DNA of 64,000 nucleotides from Lientehia sp934351765 (lineage in GTDB: Bacteria; Bacillota; Clostridia; Lachnospirales; Lachnospiraceae). The position numbers and the translations under genes were made by a program. The DNA lies in NCBI RefSeq assembly GCF_052118925.1, contig NZ_JBQKGG010000004.1:62001-126000 (forward strand). Direction: 5' to 3'. Numbering within the stretch: position 1 is the stretch's first letter; every line of letters starts with the position of its first letter. The notes beneath the pieces are model-generated. The model saw only the letters and a list, made by a program, of their open reading frames with translations, was not told where the DNA came from and searched no databases. Below are positions 51,186-59,502 of the stretch, one piece after another.

Positions 51186-52220
51186 ATGAAAAAAGCAGTA
51201 GCAATTTTTATGGCGGTGGCAATGACTCTCGGTATGGCAGCATGCGGAAGTAAGAAGGAGGAGACAAAGGCTCCTGAGACAAGCAAGGCAGCTACGGCGA
51301 CAGACACGGAGAAGGCTGACGACACAAGCAAGGCAGACGAAGGCGGAAGCGACAAGCCCGTAAAGATCGGCTGGCTTCAGAAGAACCAGAGCAACGCCTT
51401 TGAGCTGGTTATCAACGGCGGCGGAGAAGCAGTTCTGGAGCAGGCAAAGGCAGATGGCATCGTAGAAGAGTACTATCTTCTTGACGGACAGACTGATCCT
51501 TCTACTCAGGTTTCCCAGGCAAACGATCTTGTAAACCTCGGCGTTGATGCCGTGATCATGCAGCCCGCAGAGCTGGACGGCAGCGCACCGGTTGTGGATA
51601 TCCTTCATGAAGCAGGAATCCCTGTAGTACTTGTAAACTCTCTGACCAGCAATGCAGATGATTGTGAAGGAATTTCCGCTTCCAACGACGTAGAAGCAGG
51701 TGAGATCCTTGCTCAGTTCGTGCTCGACAAGCTGGGAAGCACCGGTAAGTATGCTCATATTCAGGGACTTATTGGTAACACTGCAGCAATCCAGAGAACC
51801 GAAGGTATTCACAATATTATGGATAAGGAATCTGGATGGGAAATGTTAGATGAGCAGTCCGCAGAGTGGCAGGGAGACAAAGCTTCCAAGTTTGCTCAGG
51901 ACTGGATTAGCTTATACGGTGATGATCTTAATGCAATCCTTTGTGATAACGATGATATGGCAGTTGCAGCAAGACTGGCATGCATTGAGGCAGGACGTGA
52001 AGATATTGTTGTAATCGGTGTTGATGCAACAGAAGCGGCTCTGGCTATGGTAGCTGATGGTGAGTTAGACGGAACTGTTCGCCAGGATGGTACAACTCAG
52101 GGTGCTGAGGCTGTTAATAAGGCAATCGCACTGGCTCAGGGTAAGAAGGTTGAAAGAGAAACCTGGATTCCGTTCACTCTTGTAACAAAGGATAACGTTT
52201 CTGAATTCTACAAGAAGTAA
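51186..52220 (+). CDS. Sugar ABC transporter substrate-binding lipoprotein (RbsB-like)
   Basis: The 344-residue product has a lipoprotein signal peptide with lipobox LGMAAC (Cys20), a Lys/Thr/Glu-rich linker to about residue 58, then a periplasmic-binding-protein type 1 fold beginning VKIGWLQKNQSNAFE and including AVIMQPAELDGSAPVVDIL and VVIGVDATEAAL. It captures the transported sugar at the cell surface. AGGAGGACAAAG precedes the ATG; a G+C-rich hairpin follows. Confidence 0.94.
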   Translation: MKKAVAIFMAVAMTLGMAACGSKKEETKAPETSKAATATDTEKADDTSKADEGGSDKPVKIGWLQKNQSNAFELVINGGGEAVLEQAKADGIVEEYYLLDGQTDPSTQVSQANDLVNLGVDAVIMQPAELDGSAPVVDILHEAGIPVVLVNSLTSNADDCEGISASNDVEAGEILAQFVLDKLGSTGKYAHIQGLIGNTAAIQRTEGIHNIMDKESGWEMLDEQSAEWQGDKASKFAQDWISLYGDDLNAILCDNDDMAVAARLACIEAGREDIVVIGVDATEAALAMVADGELDGTVRQDGTTQGAEAVNKAIALAQGKKVERETWIPFTLVTKDNVSEFYKK

Positions 52221-52233
52221 ATTATGAAAACAG

Positions 52234-52260
52234 GGAGCCCGTGCGTTGGGCACGGGCTCC
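52234..52260 (+). other. Strong stem-loop after the binding-protein gene
   Basis: GGAGCCCGTGC (52234-52244) pairs perfectly with GCACGGGCTCC (52250-52260) around GTTGG. No T tract follows, so it probably protects or attenuates the upstream message, as often seen after binding-protein genes, with read-through to the metabolic genes. Confidence 0.65.
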
Positions 52261-52302
52261 AGCTTCTTGAAAATTTCTGGATACGGCAAAAGGAGAAGGA
52301 TT

Positions 52303-53133
52303 ATGTTAGAACTGAAAAACAGCGGACTTCCGCTTTATATTGACGAGAAAAATCATGTAATGGCATTAAGTGCTTTACTGAAATATGATGGATTTGGAAG
52401 AAAAACAGTGGAAAAGATGCAGGGCCTTCTGGCAGATGAACATGATCTGCCCCTGGATGAGCTGTTTTACGATGTATACCGTGGTATTGCTTATCCAGAG
52501 GACGAAGAATTATTAAAGAAAAACGATTATCGGTATGATATTACGATCATTATGCCGGGACAGGTAAATGGCGAATGCAAGAAAACCTCCGGCCATTATC
52601 ACGGATGGAATCCGGAGAAAACAAACACCTATGCAGAGGTATATGAGGTTATCAAAGGAACCGCACTTTATATTCTTCAGAAATCGGATAACTTTGACGC
52701 AGAGGACCCTGCGGATGTCCGTGTCGATGATCTGATCTTCGCGACGGTTCATGAAGGTGAAACCATTTTAATTCCTCCGAACTATGGACACTGCTCCGTG
52801 AATATCGGGGATGGCCCGCTGGTATTCTCCAATTTGGCTTATGTACCTTGTCCGGTTCATTACGGTCCGGTGAAACAGTTTCATGGAATGAGCTTTTATG
52901 TGATGGTGGAGAACGGCGAAGTAAAACTGAAAGCAAACGACAGATATGTGGATGTTCCAAAGGCGAAGTTCGCAACGGTGAAGGAGAACCCTCATCTGGG
53001 AATCCAGTTTGGTCTGCCGGTTTACGAAAGCTATAAAAAGAATCCCGAGGCATTTGAATTCCTTGGAAAGCCAGATGGATTTGTGGATGAGATTATGTCC
53101 ATGCTGGTATACCACGATAAGCTTGTGAAATAA
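52303..53133 (+). CDS. Cupin-type glucose-6-phosphate isomerase
   Basis: The 276-residue protein carries the cupin PGI motif GHYHGW...YAEVYEV with metal ligands His98, His100 and Glu112, and IPPNYGHCSVN with His163. This archaeal-type isomerase interconverts glucose 6-phosphate and fructose 6-phosphate; relatives may act on other aldose/ketose phosphates. It is longer than the minimal (about 190-residue) archaeal form. ATG 52303 follows AAAAGGAGAAGGATT. Confidence 0.88.
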   Translation: MLELKNSGLPLYIDEKNHVMALSALLKYDGFGRKTVEKMQGLLADEHDLPLDELFYDVYRGIAYPEDEELLKKNDYRYDITIIMPGQVNGECKKTSGHYHGWNPEKTNTYAEVYEVIKGTALYILQKSDNFDAEDPADVRVDDLIFATVHEGETILIPPNYGHCSVNIGDGPLVFSNLAYVPCPVHYGPVKQFHGMSFYVMVENGEVKLKANDRYVDVPKAKFATVKENPHLGIQFGLPVYESYKKNPEAFEFLGKPDGFVDEIMSMLVYHDKLVK

Positions 53134-53157
53134 GGAATCACGGAAAGGAGAAGGATT

Positions 53158-53796
53158 ATGAAATTATTACAGGTAGCATTAGATTTATTCAGTACAGAGG
53201 AGGCTCTGAAGGTTCTGGATCAGGTAGGACAGTATGTGGATATCATCGAGCTGGGAACACCGCTTATGATCGCGGAGGGTGCCAGAGTGGTAAAGACTGT
53301 AAAGGAAAAATACCCCGATAAGATCGTTTTCGCAGATATCAAGGTTATGGATGGCGGAGGAATCGTTCCCAAGGTATGCTTCGAGGCAGGTGCAGACATG
53401 GTATCGGTTCTGGCAGCGGCAGATGACCATACGATCAAAGCAACCATCGATCTGGCAAAGGAATATAAAGGAAAGGTTCTGGTGGATATGTGTTCTGTAA
53501 AGGATATTCCAACCAGAGGAAAAGAGGTAGAGGCAATGGGACCGGATTATGTATGTGTCCATGTGGGATATGATATCCAGGCAACCGGCGTAGATCCCAT
53601 TGAAGAACTGAGAAAGCTGGATCAGGTAAAGTGCCATAAGGCAATCGCCGGAGGTATTAAGTTGTCAACCTTTGAGGCCGCTGTACAGAGCCCGGCAGAT
53701 GTGATCATCAGTGGTGGCGGAATCTACAATCAGCCAAACATGGGAGAGGTTGCAAAGCAGATGAGAGAGATCCTTGACAAGTACAACAATCAGTAA
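53158..53796 (+). CDS. 3-hexulose-6-phosphate synthase homologue
   Basis: The 212-residue protein belongs to the OMP-decarboxylase superfamily branch of HPS: the catalytic DxKxxD is Asp60-Ile-Lys62-Val-Met-Asp65, with LQVALDL at the start and CVHVGYDIQATG and AIAGGIKLST later. HPS joins formaldehyde and ribulose 5-phosphate, or runs in reverse. 3-keto-L-gulonate-6-phosphate decarboxylases share the fold and are an alternative. The PHI-like gene follows by 16 bases, which favours HPS. Confidence 0.85.
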   Translation: MKLLQVALDLFSTEEALKVLDQVGQYVDIIELGTPLMIAEGARVVKTVKEKYPDKIVFADIKVMDGGGIVPKVCFEAGADMVSVLAAADDHTIKATIDLAKEYKGKVLVDMCSVKDIPTRGKEVEAMGPDYVCVHVGYDIQATGVDPIEELRKLDQVKCHKAIAGGIKLSTFEAAVQSPADVIISGGGIYNQPNMGEVAKQMREILDKYNNQ

Positions 53797-53812
53797 TCGA
53801 CAGGAGGATTTT

Positions 53813-54373
53813 ATGAAGGTGACAGAAACAGCAGCTGCGGCAGCAGTGGAGCTTTCCAATACATTAAAGAAAATCGATGAAGCACAGGTGGATGTACTGA
53901 TGGAAGCCATCTGTAAGGCAAAAAAGATTTATGTAGCAGGTGCAGGAAGATCTCTTCTGATGCTCCGCTGCCTGGCAATGCGTCTTATGCATCTTGGGTT
54001 CGAGAGTTATGTGGTAGGGGACACCACAACACCGGCCTTTGAAAAGGAGGATCTTCTGATCGCCGGTTCTGGATCCGGCGAAACAAAGGGTCTGGTAAAT
54101 GTAGTGGAGAAGGCTAAGAAGATTGGCGGAACCGTTGCAGTTATGACGATCAAAAAGGATTCTACCCTTGGAAAGATGAGCGATGTTTTGGTTGAGATCC
54201 CTGCGTATACCGATAAGGTAGAGTATCAGGATATGGAGCGTCCGATCCTTCCGGGAGGAAGTATGTTTGAGCAGAGTATGCTGGTACTGGGGGATGCCAT
54301 GGTGATCCCGCTGGGAGAGAAGGCTGGAATTCCTACAGACCGTGCATTCTCGCGACATGCAAATCTGGAGTAA
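53813..54373 (+). CDS. 6-phospho-3-hexuloisomerase homologue
   Basis: The 186-residue SIS protein has intact GAGRS (43-47), MRLMHLGFESYVVGDTTTPA and SGSGET (86-91), with C-terminal RHANLE, fitting PHI (HxlB), which interconverts 3-hexulose 6-phosphate and fructose 6-phosphate. ATG 53813 follows CAGGAGGATTTT. It forms an hps-phi pair with the preceding gene, the arrangement used for formaldehyde fixation or, in archaea, for ribulose phosphate synthesis. Confidence 0.88.
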   Translation: MKVTETAAAAAVELSNTLKKIDEAQVDVLMEAICKAKKIYVAGAGRSLLMLRCLAMRLMHLGFESYVVGDTTTPAFEKEDLLIAGSGSGETKGLVNVVEKAKKIGGTVAVMTIKKDSTLGKMSDVLVEIPAYTDKVEYQDMERPILPGGSMFEQSMLVLGDAMVIPLGEKAGIPTDRAFSRHANLE

Positions 54374-54397
54374 AGAAAAAGAAAAGGAGGCGGCAGG

Positions 54398-55264
54398 ATG
54401 AAATTCGGAAGTTTATATTCCTATTGGGGAACTGAGTGGAAATGTGATTATCTGAAAACGCTGAAGAAAATGAAGGAAGCGGGCTGTGATGTGCTGGAAA
54501 TGGGAGCCGGCCATGTACTGGAAATGGAGCTTGGGGAGCTGGAAGAGATTCGGGCGGCAGCCAAGGAATACGATATGGAACTGACCCTGAACATTGGGCC
54601 GCCGAAGGATAAGGATATTGCATCCAGAGTACCGGAGATCCGGAGAGCCGGAATTGATTATCTCTGCAATATTATCCACAGAATGAAGTACCTGGATGCA
54701 AAAACCTTTATCGGGGCTATGTATTCCTACTGGCCCTGCGATTTTACTGATACGGATAAGCCCGGAAACTGGGGAAGATCGGTGGAAAGCATGAAGGAGA
54801 TCGCCAAGGTGGCTGAGGACGAAGGAGTTACCCTCTGTATGGAGATCCTGAATCGCTTTGAATCCTATCTGATCAACGACTGTACGGAAGGACTTCAGTA
54901 TCTGGAGGATGTGGGAAGCGACAGCGTCAAGCTGCTCATAGATACCTTCCATGCCAATATCGAGGAGGATGATATTGTGGCATCTTTCTATCAGGCGGGA
55001 GATAAGCTTGGCCATGTTCATGTAGGAGAAGCCAACCGGAAGCTTCCCGGAATGGGAAGGGATATTCCCTGGGACAGAATCGGGCAGGCGCTGAAGGATA
55101 TCCATTATGATGGTGCCGTTGTTATGGAGCCGTTCCTGCTGACGGGAGGTTCGGTCGGTGCAGATGTGAAGGTTTGGAGAGATCTGAGCAATGGAGCCGA
55201 TGAAAAACAGATGGATCTGTATCTGAAGGATGCAGTTCAGTTCTTGAGGAAGAAGTTCCTGTAA
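54398..55264 (+). CDS. D-allulose/D-tagatose 3-epimerase family protein
   Basis: The 288-residue TIM-barrel protein resembles known D-psicose (allulose) 3-epimerases closely. Metal ligands are in place: Glu149 (LCMEILNRFESY), Asp182 (IDTFHANIEED), His208 (GHVHVGEANR) and Glu244 (VVMEPF); the C-terminal KVWRDLSNGADEK is shared with that family. Such enzymes interconvert free ketohexoses at C3, for example allulose and fructose. AGGAGGCGGCAGG precedes the ATG. The exact substrate remains open. Confidence 0.87.
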   Translation: MKFGSLYSYWGTEWKCDYLKTLKKMKEAGCDVLEMGAGHVLEMELGELEEIRAAAKEYDMELTLNIGPPKDKDIASRVPEIRRAGIDYLCNIIHRMKYLDAKTFIGAMYSYWPCDFTDTDKPGNWGRSVESMKEIAKVAEDEGVTLCMEILNRFESYLINDCTEGLQYLEDVGSDSVKLLIDTFHANIEEDDIVASFYQAGDKLGHVHVGEANRKLPGMGRDIPWDRIGQALKDIHYDGAVVMEPFLLTGGSVGADVKVWRDLSNGADEKQMDLYLKDAVQFLRKKFL

Positions 55265-55274
55265 GGAGGTCAGT

Positions 55275-56216
55275 ATGGCTGAAGTATGGATCATGGGAGA
55301 AATGCTGGTGGAGATCATGCGTCCGGAGTCTGGGACTGATATGGATGTAACGGGAACCTTCCGTGGTCCATACCCAAGCGGAGCACCGGCAATCTGTATT
55401 GATACGGTGGCACGTCTTGGACACAGCGCCGGTATAATCGGCGGGATCGGAAAGGATGGGTTCGGAACCTGTCTTATGAAACGTCTGAAGGCGGATGGCG
55501 TAGACTGCCGGTTTGTAAACGAAAGTGAGACGTTGTCCACAGGGACTGCGTTTGTGACTTATTTTGAGGACGGGTCAAGAAAATACATTTTCCATATGGG
55601 AAACTCGGCGGCAGTACAGTGTAAGGCTCCTGAGATTGAAGAACTTGGAGATGTAAAATATTTTCACATTATGGGATGCTCGCTGATGGCAGAAAAACAG
55701 TTTGCGGGAGAAATCCTGAAGGTGATGGACGGAGTTATGAAGAAAGGCGGAAAGATTTCGTTTGATCCCAATATCCGTAAGGAGCTTCTTCATGATCCTG
55801 AGGTATTTAAAACGGTACAGAGAGTGGCAGCGAATGCCAACGTATTTTTGCCAGGAGAAGAGGAACTTCTTCTGATCACAGAAGAAAAAAGCATTGAAGA
55901 AGCTGTGAAAAAAGCATTTCAGAATCCGGCGCTGGAGATCTTGGCGTTAAAGAAGGGATCGCGAGGATGTACCGTATATACAAAGGATGCTTCTTATGAC
56001 ATGGGTATCTACCGGGTGGATCCGGTGGACGCAACCGGAGCCGGAGACAGCTATGATGGAGCTTTTTTATGCGGACTTCTGGAAGGAAAATCCATCGAAG
56101 AGACCATGAAGATGGCGGCTGCGGCAGGAGCACTGAATACGGCTGCATTCGGGCCTATGGAAGGAAAGATTTCCCGGGAAACCATTGAGGCTATGATCGA
56201 GAAGGGAGAGTTGTAA
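55275..56216 (+). CDS. PfkB family carbohydrate kinase
   Basis: The 313-residue protein has the ribokinase-fold GGIGKDGFG region and the catalytic PVDATGAGDSYDGAF motif (Asp258). PfkB members phosphorylate fructose, ribose, tagatose 6-phosphate, KDG and others. Next to an allulose/tagatose epimerase a fructokinase-type role would be logical, but this is inference. AAGGAGGTCAGT precedes the ATG; the following gene starts directly after its stop. Confidence 0.9.
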   Translation: MAEVWIMGEMLVEIMRPESGTDMDVTGTFRGPYPSGAPAICIDTVARLGHSAGIIGGIGKDGFGTCLMKRLKADGVDCRFVNESETLSTGTAFVTYFEDGSRKYIFHMGNSAAVQCKAPEIEELGDVKYFHIMGCSLMAEKQFAGEILKVMDGVMKKGGKISFDPNIRKELLHDPEVFKTVQRVAANANVFLPGEEELLLITEEKSIEEAVKKAFQNPALEILALKKGSRGCTVYTKDASYDMGIYRVDPVDATGAGDSYDGAFLCGLLEGKSIEETMKMAAAAGALNTAAFGPMEGKISRETIEAMIEKGEL

Positions 56217-57521
56217 ATGAAGAATCCCTTAAAAGAACTGACAAAAACAGCCTGTTTTTCGGTAACGGGCTCCGATCCCGTTGTTCTGAAGGCTTGTATG
56301 AAATATGCGCAGAAGGAAAATAGCTATTTTATCTGTGAGGCGACGGTAAATCAGGTCAACCAATTTGGCGGATATACCGGAATGAAGCCGAAGGATTACG
56401 TTTCCATGGTCTGCGGGTTTGCGGATGAGATCGGCTTTCCGAGGGAAAAACTGATCCTCAGCGGAGACCATTTGGGACCGTTTGTGTGGAGAAATCTTCC
56501 AGAGCAGGAAGCAATGGCACGGTCGGAGGAGCTGGTTCGCCAGTATGTGGCAGCCGGTTTTCGAAAGATCCATCTGGATCCGACGATGCCGCTTCTGGGA
56601 GAGGATCCGAGGCAGTTCGGCGACAGACAGATCGCAGAACGCGCAGCAAGACTGGCAAAGATTTCGGAAGAGACCTATGAACAGACAAAAAATGATACAA
56701 TCTGGAATTATCGTCCGGTTTATGTGATCGGCAGTGAAGTTCCCGTTCCGGGAGGAACCGAGGAACTGGAAAGTATGCAGGTCACCACGCCAGAGGCACT
56801 GAATCAGACTCTGTCCTGCTTTCAGAATGCTTTTCTGGATCACGGCCTTCCGCAGGTCTGGGAGGACACTCTTGCCATTGTGGCACAGATCGGGCTGGAG
56901 TTTTCGGAGGATCATGTGTATGACTTTAAAGATGAGGCCGCCCGGCCGCTTGCCAACCTTTTAAAAACACGCCCTCCTTTTGTGTTTGAAAGTCATTCCT
57001 CCGATTACCAGACGCCCGAGTGTCTGCAGCAGATGGTAAACGACGGAGTGGGAATTTTAAAGGTGGGTCCCGAGCTTACCTTTGCTCACAGAGAAGCCCT
57101 TTTTTCACTTTCTATCATAGAACGGGAACTGGCTCCGGCCTGGGGCCTTGTTCCCTCCCATTTTATGGAGGTTTTGGAGCAGTCGATGGTTCAGAATCCA
57201 GCTGACTGGGAACATTATTACCATGGAAATGAAGGAGAACTGAAGCTGAAGCGTCGGTACAGCTATTCGGACCGGGCAAGATACTATTTCGCCCGCCCGG
57301 AGGTTCTGGAAGCGAAAAGGCAGCTTCTCGAAAATCTGGGGAAAAAACCGATTCCGTTGTATCTGATCAGCCAGTATCTGCCGGTGCAGTATGAGAAGAT
57401 CAGAAAAGGAAAGCTGGAGGCTTCACCGGAAGTTATGATAGAGGATAAGATCCAGTCGGTTATGGAACGGTATTATCAGAATATGAAGATTGCCGTTCAG
57501 AACAGAGATAAAGGCGTATAA
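56217..57521 (+). CDS. GatZ/KbaZ-like protein (second copy)
   Basis: The 434-residue protein is a divergent paralogue of the one at 46680: EATVNQVNQFGGYTGM, LSGDHLGPFVW, IGSEVPVPGGTEE, FESHSSDYQTPE and LKVGPELTFAHREA. No GatY partner is present. The two copies flank the transporter and metabolic genes, suggesting different roles or substrates. Its ATG follows immediately after the kinase stop codon. Confidence 0.88.
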   Translation: MKNPLKELTKTACFSVTGSDPVVLKACMKYAQKENSYFICEATVNQVNQFGGYTGMKPKDYVSMVCGFADEIGFPREKLILSGDHLGPFVWRNLPEQEAMARSEELVRQYVAAGFRKIHLDPTMPLLGEDPRQFGDRQIAERAARLAKISEETYEQTKNDTIWNYRPVYVIGSEVPVPGGTEELESMQVTTPEALNQTLSCFQNAFLDHGLPQVWEDTLAIVAQIGLEFSEDHVYDFKDEAARPLANLLKTRPPFVFESHSSDYQTPECLQQMVNDGVGILKVGPELTFAHREALFSLSIIERELAPAWGLVPSHFMEVLEQSMVQNPADWEHYYHGNEGELKLKRRYSYSDRARYYFARPEVLEAKRQLLENLGKKPIPLYLISQYLPVQYEKIRKGKLEASPEVMIEDKIQSVMERYYQNMKIAVQNRDKGV

Positions 57522-57531
57522 AAGGAACAGC

Positions 57532-57559
57532 CCCCTGATATCAGCTCCGGTATCAGGGG
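57532..57559 (+). terminator. Hairpin after second gatZ-like gene
   Basis: CCCCTGATA (57532-57540) pairs with TATCAGGGG (57551-57559). The following ATTTAT is a weak T tract, so termination may be partial. Confidence 0.55.
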
Positions 57560-57588
57560 ATTTATGGTATAAAAAAATGAAATATATC

Positions 57589-57617
57589 TTGAAGTATGGC
57601 GTGAACCATGATAAAAA
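57589..57617 (+). promoter_or_regulatory. Possible promoter of the phosphofructokinase gene
   Basis: TTGAAG (57589-57594) and TAAAAA (57612-57617) with a 17-base spacer. The match of the -10 box is modest. Confidence 0.4.
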
Positions 57618-57645
57618 ATAAAGGGTAGATAAAGGAGATATGCAT

Positions 57646-58875
57646 ATGAATAAGAAAAATGTTATTGTCGGTCAGTCCGGCGGTCCCACATCCGCGATCA
57701 ATTCCAGTCTTTACGGTGTCGTTACGGGATTTCTGGGATCTGAGAAAATCGATAAGATTTATGGTATGGTCAATGGAATTGAAGGCTTTCTTGCCGGAAA
57801 AACGACCGTTCTATCGGATCTGACAAAGGAGGAGATGGAGATCCTCAAGACAACGCCTGCGTCATATTTGAAGTCCTGCCGATTTAAGCTGCCGGAGGAT
57901 TTAAATGATGAGGTTTATCCAACGCTGTTAAAGAAATTTGAGGAAATGAATATCGGATACTTCTTCTACATCGGAGGAAATGATTCGATGGATACAGTTT
58001 CCAAGCTGTCCCGCTACGGAGAGAAGGTTGGAAGCGATATGATCTTCATGGGAGTTCCCAAGACCATTGATAACGACCTGATTGTAACGGATCATACGCC
58101 CGGATACGGCAGTGCGGCAAAATACGTTGCAACCGTGATCCGACAGTCGGCTATGGATGCCGGTGTTTATGCTGCGCCCTGTGTAACGGTAGTTGAGGTT
58201 ATGGGACGCCACGCCGGCTGGCTGGCTGCCTCCTCGGTGCTGGCAAGGAAGTTTGAAGGAGATGCCCCCCAGTTGATCTATCTGCCGGAGGTGGCTTTTG
58301 ATCTGGACAAATGTCTGGAGGATGTAAAGAAGTGCCTGGGAAAGACGAACAATGTGATCGTATGCGTTTCTGAGGGTATTGCGGATAAAAACGGAACCTT
58401 TATTTGTGAGTATGCCGGCGCATCGGATAAGGTTGACAGCTTCGGTCATAAAACACTGGTTGGAAGCGGCAGATACCTTTCTGAGGTTATTGGTGAGAAG
58501 CTTGGTGTAAGAACCCGAGCACTGGAACTGGGAATTGCACAGCGAGCTGGTGCGACGCTGGCTTCCGCTACGGATATTGAAGAAGCGGCAATGGCCGGAT
58601 CAATTGCCGCTGAGGCCGCTTTGAAGGGAAAGAGCGGTATGATGGTAGCGTTTATTCGTGAGCCCGGTGAGGACTATAAGATCACCTATCAGCTCACTGA
58701 CGTCAACGAAGTGTGCAATAAGGAAAAGAATTTCCCGGCAGAGTGGATCACTGACAATGGAACCAATATCGGAGAAGGATATATCAAATATGCCCTTCCA
58801 CTGATCCAGGGAACAGCTCCGGTTAAGATGAAAGACGGACTTCCGGTGTTCCTGGATCTGGCACAGCACAGATAA
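57646..58875 (+). CDS. Diphosphate-dependent 6-phosphofructokinase
   Basis: The protein of about 409 residues phosphorylates fructose 6-phosphate. Two diagnostic positions indicate PPi rather than ATP: GGNDS (110-114) has Asp where ATP enzymes have Gly, and PKTIDND (138-144) has Lys where ATP enzymes have Gly. Substrate motif MGRHAGWLA is present. Start ATG 57646 is spaced correctly from AAAGGAG; the ATG at 57640 is too close. It drains fructose 6-phosphate from the sugar cluster upstream. Confidence 0.92.
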   Translation: MNKKNVIVGQSGGPTSAINSSLYGVVTGFLGSEKIDKIYGMVNGIEGFLAGKTTVLSDLTKEEMEILKTTPASYLKSCRFKLPEDLNDEVYPTLLKKFEEMNIGYFFYIGGNDSMDTVSKLSRYGEKVGSDMIFMGVPKTIDNDLIVTDHTPGYGSAAKYVATVIRQSAMDAGVYAAPCVTVVEVMGRHAGWLAASSVLARKFEGDAPQLIYLPEVAFDLDKCLEDVKKCLGKTNNVIVCVSEGIADKNGTFICEYAGASDKVDSFGHKTLVGSGRYLSEVIGEKLGVRTRALELGIAQRAGATLASATDIEEAAMAGSIAAEAALKGKSGMMVAFIREPGEDYKITYQLTDVNEVCNKEKNFPAEWITDNGTNIGEGYIKYALPLIQGTAPVKMKDGLPVFLDLAQHR

Positions 58876-58895
58876 ATACAGCCTTTGGCATACTA

Positions 58896-58940
58896 CCTCC
58901 GTTTTTCGGGTATACTATCCGTAAAAACGGAGGATTTTTT
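58896..58940 (+). promoter_or_regulatory. Hairpin sequestering the RBS of the YdcZ-like gene, with a -10 box in its loop
   Basis: CCTCCGTTTTT (58896-58906) pairs perfectly with AAAAACGGAGG (58923-58933), and TTTTTT follows at 58935-58940, so it can act as terminator for the upstream gene. The 3' arm contains the Shine-Dalgarno sequence of the next gene, and the loop contains TATACT (58911-58916). Transcripts starting in the loop would lack the 5' arm and leave the site free. The -35 (TTGGCA, 58885-58890) is 20 bases away, which is not ideal. Confidence 0.55.
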
Positions 58941-59369
58941 ATGCTTGGAATTATTCTGGCGCTGATTTCCGGTGCACTGATGAGTATTCAGGGAGTGTTT
59001 AATACGGCAGTAACAAAGGCAAGCAGTGTGTGGGTGGCGGCCGGCTTTGTACAGCTGACGGCGTTTTTAACCTGTATTGCGGCCTGGTTTTTTACCGGAA
59101 GGGAGCCGATCCTGGCGTTCTGGCAGGCAGAGCCGAAGTATATGCTGCTGGGCGGTGTGATGGGGGCATTTATTACCTTTACGGTCATTCGCGCCATGGA
59201 GGGACTGGGACCGGCGAGAGCTGCCATGCTGATCGTTGTGGCTCAGGTGGCGGTGGCCTATGTCATCGAGCTGTTTGGCCTGTTCGGCATGGAAAAAGAG
59301 CCCTTTTCCTGGAGGCGGCTTCTGGGACTGGCTGTTTCGGTGGCAGGGATCCTGATTTGTAAATGGTAG
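58941..59369 (+). CDS. DMT superfamily membrane protein (YdcZ/DUF606-like)
   Basis: The 142-residue protein has five hydrophobic segments and the pattern of the YdcZ family: ALISGALMSIQGVFNTAVTK at the N-terminus, GGVMGAFITFTVI in the middle and RRLLGLAVSVAGILICKW at the end. Such half-size DMT proteins probably act as dimers in export, with unknown substrates. GGAGG is seven bases before the ATG, inside a hairpin. Confidence 0.82.
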   Translation: MLGIILALISGALMSIQGVFNTAVTKASSVWVAAGFVQLTAFLTCIAAWFFTGREPILAFWQAEPKYMLLGGVMGAFITFTVIRAMEGLGPARAAMLIVVAQVAVAYVIELFGLFGMEKEPFSWRRLLGLAVSVAGILICKW

Positions 59370-59433
59370 CGGTGTTCTGTTACAGAATGCAATTTCCGCT
59401 GAAAGAAAAGGGACGGAAGCCCCGGACTGGCAC

Positions 59434-59462
59434 TTGTCATAAAATCTGGTTTCTGATAGAAT
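59434..59462 (+). promoter_or_regulatory. Promoter of the comEA-like gene
   Basis: TTGTCA (59434-59439) and TAGAAT (59457-59462) are separated by 17 bases, about 41 bases before the start codon. Confidence 0.65.
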
Positions 59463-59502
59463 AGGAGCATATGAGAGTGGGCTCCGCCGGAAGGAGGAGC
59501 TT

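Noticed and set aside
54413..55540. A 375-codon minus-strand frame
   Set aside because: It is antisense to the epimerase and PfkB genes, both with intact catalytic residues on the plus strand.
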